NCBI RefSeq assembly: GCF_001687585.2
Contig: NZ_CP016537.2
Location: 1,522,001 to 1,586,000 of the forward strand
Length of the DNA stretch: 64,000 nt
Reading direction: 5' to 3'
DNA from: Planococcus halocryophilus
GTDB lineage: Bacteria > Bacillota > Bacilli > Bacillales_A > Planococcaceae
The notes under the pieces are model-generated. The model ran no database searches. It was not told the origin of the DNA and saw nothing but the letters and a program-made list of their open reading frames with translations. This document shows, in pieces, positions 62,922 through 64,000 of the stretch. Made by a program: the position numbers and the translations under genes. The first letter of the stretch is position 1. Each line of letters begins with the position of its first letter.

Positions 62922-63632
62922 GTGACATCTGATATTAATTTATTTTTAGCTTTTGGCGCAGGCTTTTTGAGTTTTATTTCTCCATGTACGTTGCCTTTAT
63001 ATCCTGCATTTTTATCTTATATCACAGGTATGACAATGGATGAGATTAAAAATGATAAAAAAGTTATGCAACGCAGAGGTATGTTTCATACGTTATTTTT
63101 CTTATTAGGATTTTCAACAATTTTCATCGCACTCGGATTTAGTACATCGTTCTTTTATGAATGGTTTATTCGTTATGATGAATTGATCCGTCAAGTAGGT
63201 GCGATTTTTATTGTGTTATTTGGGTTAATGATTATCGGTGTTTTTTCACCAAAATTACTCATGCAAGATCGCAAGTTCTCATTTAAAAATCGTCCATCTG
63301 GATTTCTTGGGACATTTGTAATTGGTCTAGCTTTTGCGGCTGGTTGGACACCATGTACAGGGCCGATAACAGCAGCTATTTATGCACTTGCTGCGACTAA
63401 TCCTGGTTCTGGTGTTTGGTATATGGTGGCTTATGTGCTTGGTTTTGCAATTCCGTTTTTCGTATTGTCATTCTTTGTGACACGTATGGGCTGGTTGCGT
63501 AAACATAATCAAACAATCATGAAAGTTGGCGGTTATGTTATGATTGCAATTGGGATCTTATTATTTTTCGATGGCCTAACGTATTTGATCCGTGTCTTAA
63601 GTCCGTTCTTTGGTGATTTCCAAGGATTTTAA
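62922..63632 (+). CDS. ccdA: Cytochrome c biogenesis protein CcdA
   Basis: Membrane thiol-disulfide carrier that passes electrons from cytosolic thioredoxin to extracytoplasmic redox proteins. Six membrane segments; the two redox cysteines are in [16 protein letters not shown] and [15 protein letters not shown]. 236 residues from GTG 62922 ([14 protein letters not shown]) after GGAAGGAG. A thioredoxin-fold gene follows after 24 bp. Confidence 0.94.
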   Translation: MTSDINLFLAFGAGFLSFISPCTLPLYPAFLSYITGMTMDEIKNDKKVMQRRGMFHTLFFLLGFSTIFIALGFSTSFFYEWFIRYDELIRQVGAIFIVLFGLMIIGVFSPKLLMQDRKFSFKNRPSGFLGTFVIGLAFAAGWTPCTGPITAAIYALAATNPGSGVWYMVAYVLGFAIPFFVLSFFVTRMGWLRKHNQTIMKVGGYVMIAIGILLFFDGLTYLIRVLSPFFGDFQGF

Positions 63633-63656
63633 ATTGATAATGAGTAGGTGAAAAAG

Positions 63657-63980
63657 ATGGAAACTATTTCGAAAATAGAAGAATATCAATCAAAAATAGG
63701 TGAAGAGAAATCTTTTTTGCTTTTTGTAAAAACAGATAATTGTTCAGTCTGTGAAGGTTTACGCCCTCAAGTTGAGGATTTTGAAGGCGACTACAAGCTT
63801 CCTTTTTACTTGGTCAATGCGGCAAAGGTGCCAGAATTGGCAGGACAATTGATGCTGTTTACAGCACCTGTGGTGATTTTATATCGCCATGGTAAAGAAG
63901 TTCAGCGTTTTGCACGCTTTGTACCGATAGAAGAATTACGCCGCAGACTAGATAAGCTGGAGGAGAATTTGGATGCTTAA
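63657..63980 (+). CDS. Thioredoxin-like protein
   Basis: 107-residue thioredoxin-fold protein with redox motif CSVC in VKTDNCSVCEGLRPQ and the cis-proline region FTAPVVILYRHGKE. It has no signal peptide, so it is cytosolic. It starts at ATG 63657, with AGTAGG upstream. Its location after ccdA suggests a thiol-redox role with CcdA; the exact function is unknown. Overlaps the next gene by 8 bp. Confidence 0.85.
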   Translation: METISKIEEYQSKIGEEKSFLLFVKTDNCSVCEGLRPQVEDFEGDYKLPFYLVNAAKVPELAGQLMLFTAPVVILYRHGKEVQRFARFVPIEELRRRLDKLEENLDA

Positions 63981-64000
63981 TCAAATTCCTACAGAAGTCT
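63973..64000 (+). CDS. Start of the next gene (3'-truncated by window)
   Basis: ATG 63973 preceded by a strong GGAGGAG, overlapping the end of the thioredoxin-like gene. Only MLNQIPTEV is visible, too short to identify. It is probably in the ccdA operon. Confidence 0.5.

Overview
The window looks like a chromosomal core segment of a Gram-positive Bacillales bacterium, most likely a non-spore-forming member of Planococcaceae (Planococcus or Planomicrobium type). The basis is: gene order follows the Bacillus subtilis comG-gcv-acc-xse-dxs-recN-spo0A-bkd-yqj region almost step by step; ribosome binding sites are strong AGGAGG types; TTG and GTG starts are frequent; T-box, glycine-riboswitch, NrdR and ArgR controls are of Firmicutes type; and two sporulation loci normally found here (spoIIIAA-AH between efp and accB, spoIVB between recN and spo0A) are missing. 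No rRNA, tRNA, CRISPR, insertion sequence or prophage was seen.

Layout. 1-2540: end of the comG competence pseudopilus operon. 2574-7444: aroK, then a glycine riboswitch controlling gcvT-gcvPA-gcvPB. 7600-8919: rhodanese-like YqhL (minus strand) and lipoyl-pathway LipM. 9024-11667: a B12-dependent ribonucleotide reductase behind tandem NrdR boxes. 11804-13887: aroQ, an Xaa-Pro peptidase and EF-P. 14012-23138: accBC, yqhY, nusB, folD, xseAB, ispA, dxs, tlyA-like. 23320-26306: argR, recN, spo0A. 26384-28268: a gene-poor stretch with a 43-codon ORF, glpQ-like, a 21-bp-period repeat array, paired palindromes and a gene remnant. 28269-38929: yqzF, bkdR and the branched-chain keto-acid operon. 39027-43935: methylmalonyl-CoA mutase and its chaperone. 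44001-49140: brxB, yqjA, a structured tandem repeat, prli42, epimerase, carboxyltransferase, peptidase. 49273-51800: a small ORF, polY, rnz. 51847-52185: a probable SOS-controlled type I toxin-antitoxin locus. 52191-54323: namA-proI under a proline T-box. 54431-62603: metallo-hydrolase, lipoprotein, argGH and a heterodimeric ABC exporter. 62922-64000: ccdA, a thioredoxin-like gene and the start of another gene.

How genes work together: bkd, pccB-like carboxyltransferase, epimerase, mutAB and meaB form a route from Val/Ile to succinyl-CoA; gcv, lipM and folD link glycine, lipoate and one-carbon metabolism; proI and argGH are amino-acid-controlled biosynthesis genes; mutAB and nrdJ both need adenosylcobalamin.

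The most notable observations are (1) a BsrG-like 35-residue membrane toxin with an SOS box, a sequestered ribosome binding site, a 5'-3' long-range mRNA pairing and a convergent antisense RNA promoter; (2) a BkdR whose sigma-54 contact motif GAFTGA has decayed, with no -24/-12 promoter before ptb but a shared TGCAA-N4-TTGCA dyad before both bkdR and ptb; and (3) a 122-bp tandem repeat whose two copies differ by compensatory base-pair changes. All family assignments are from reading the sequence and recalled knowledge; no database search was run.
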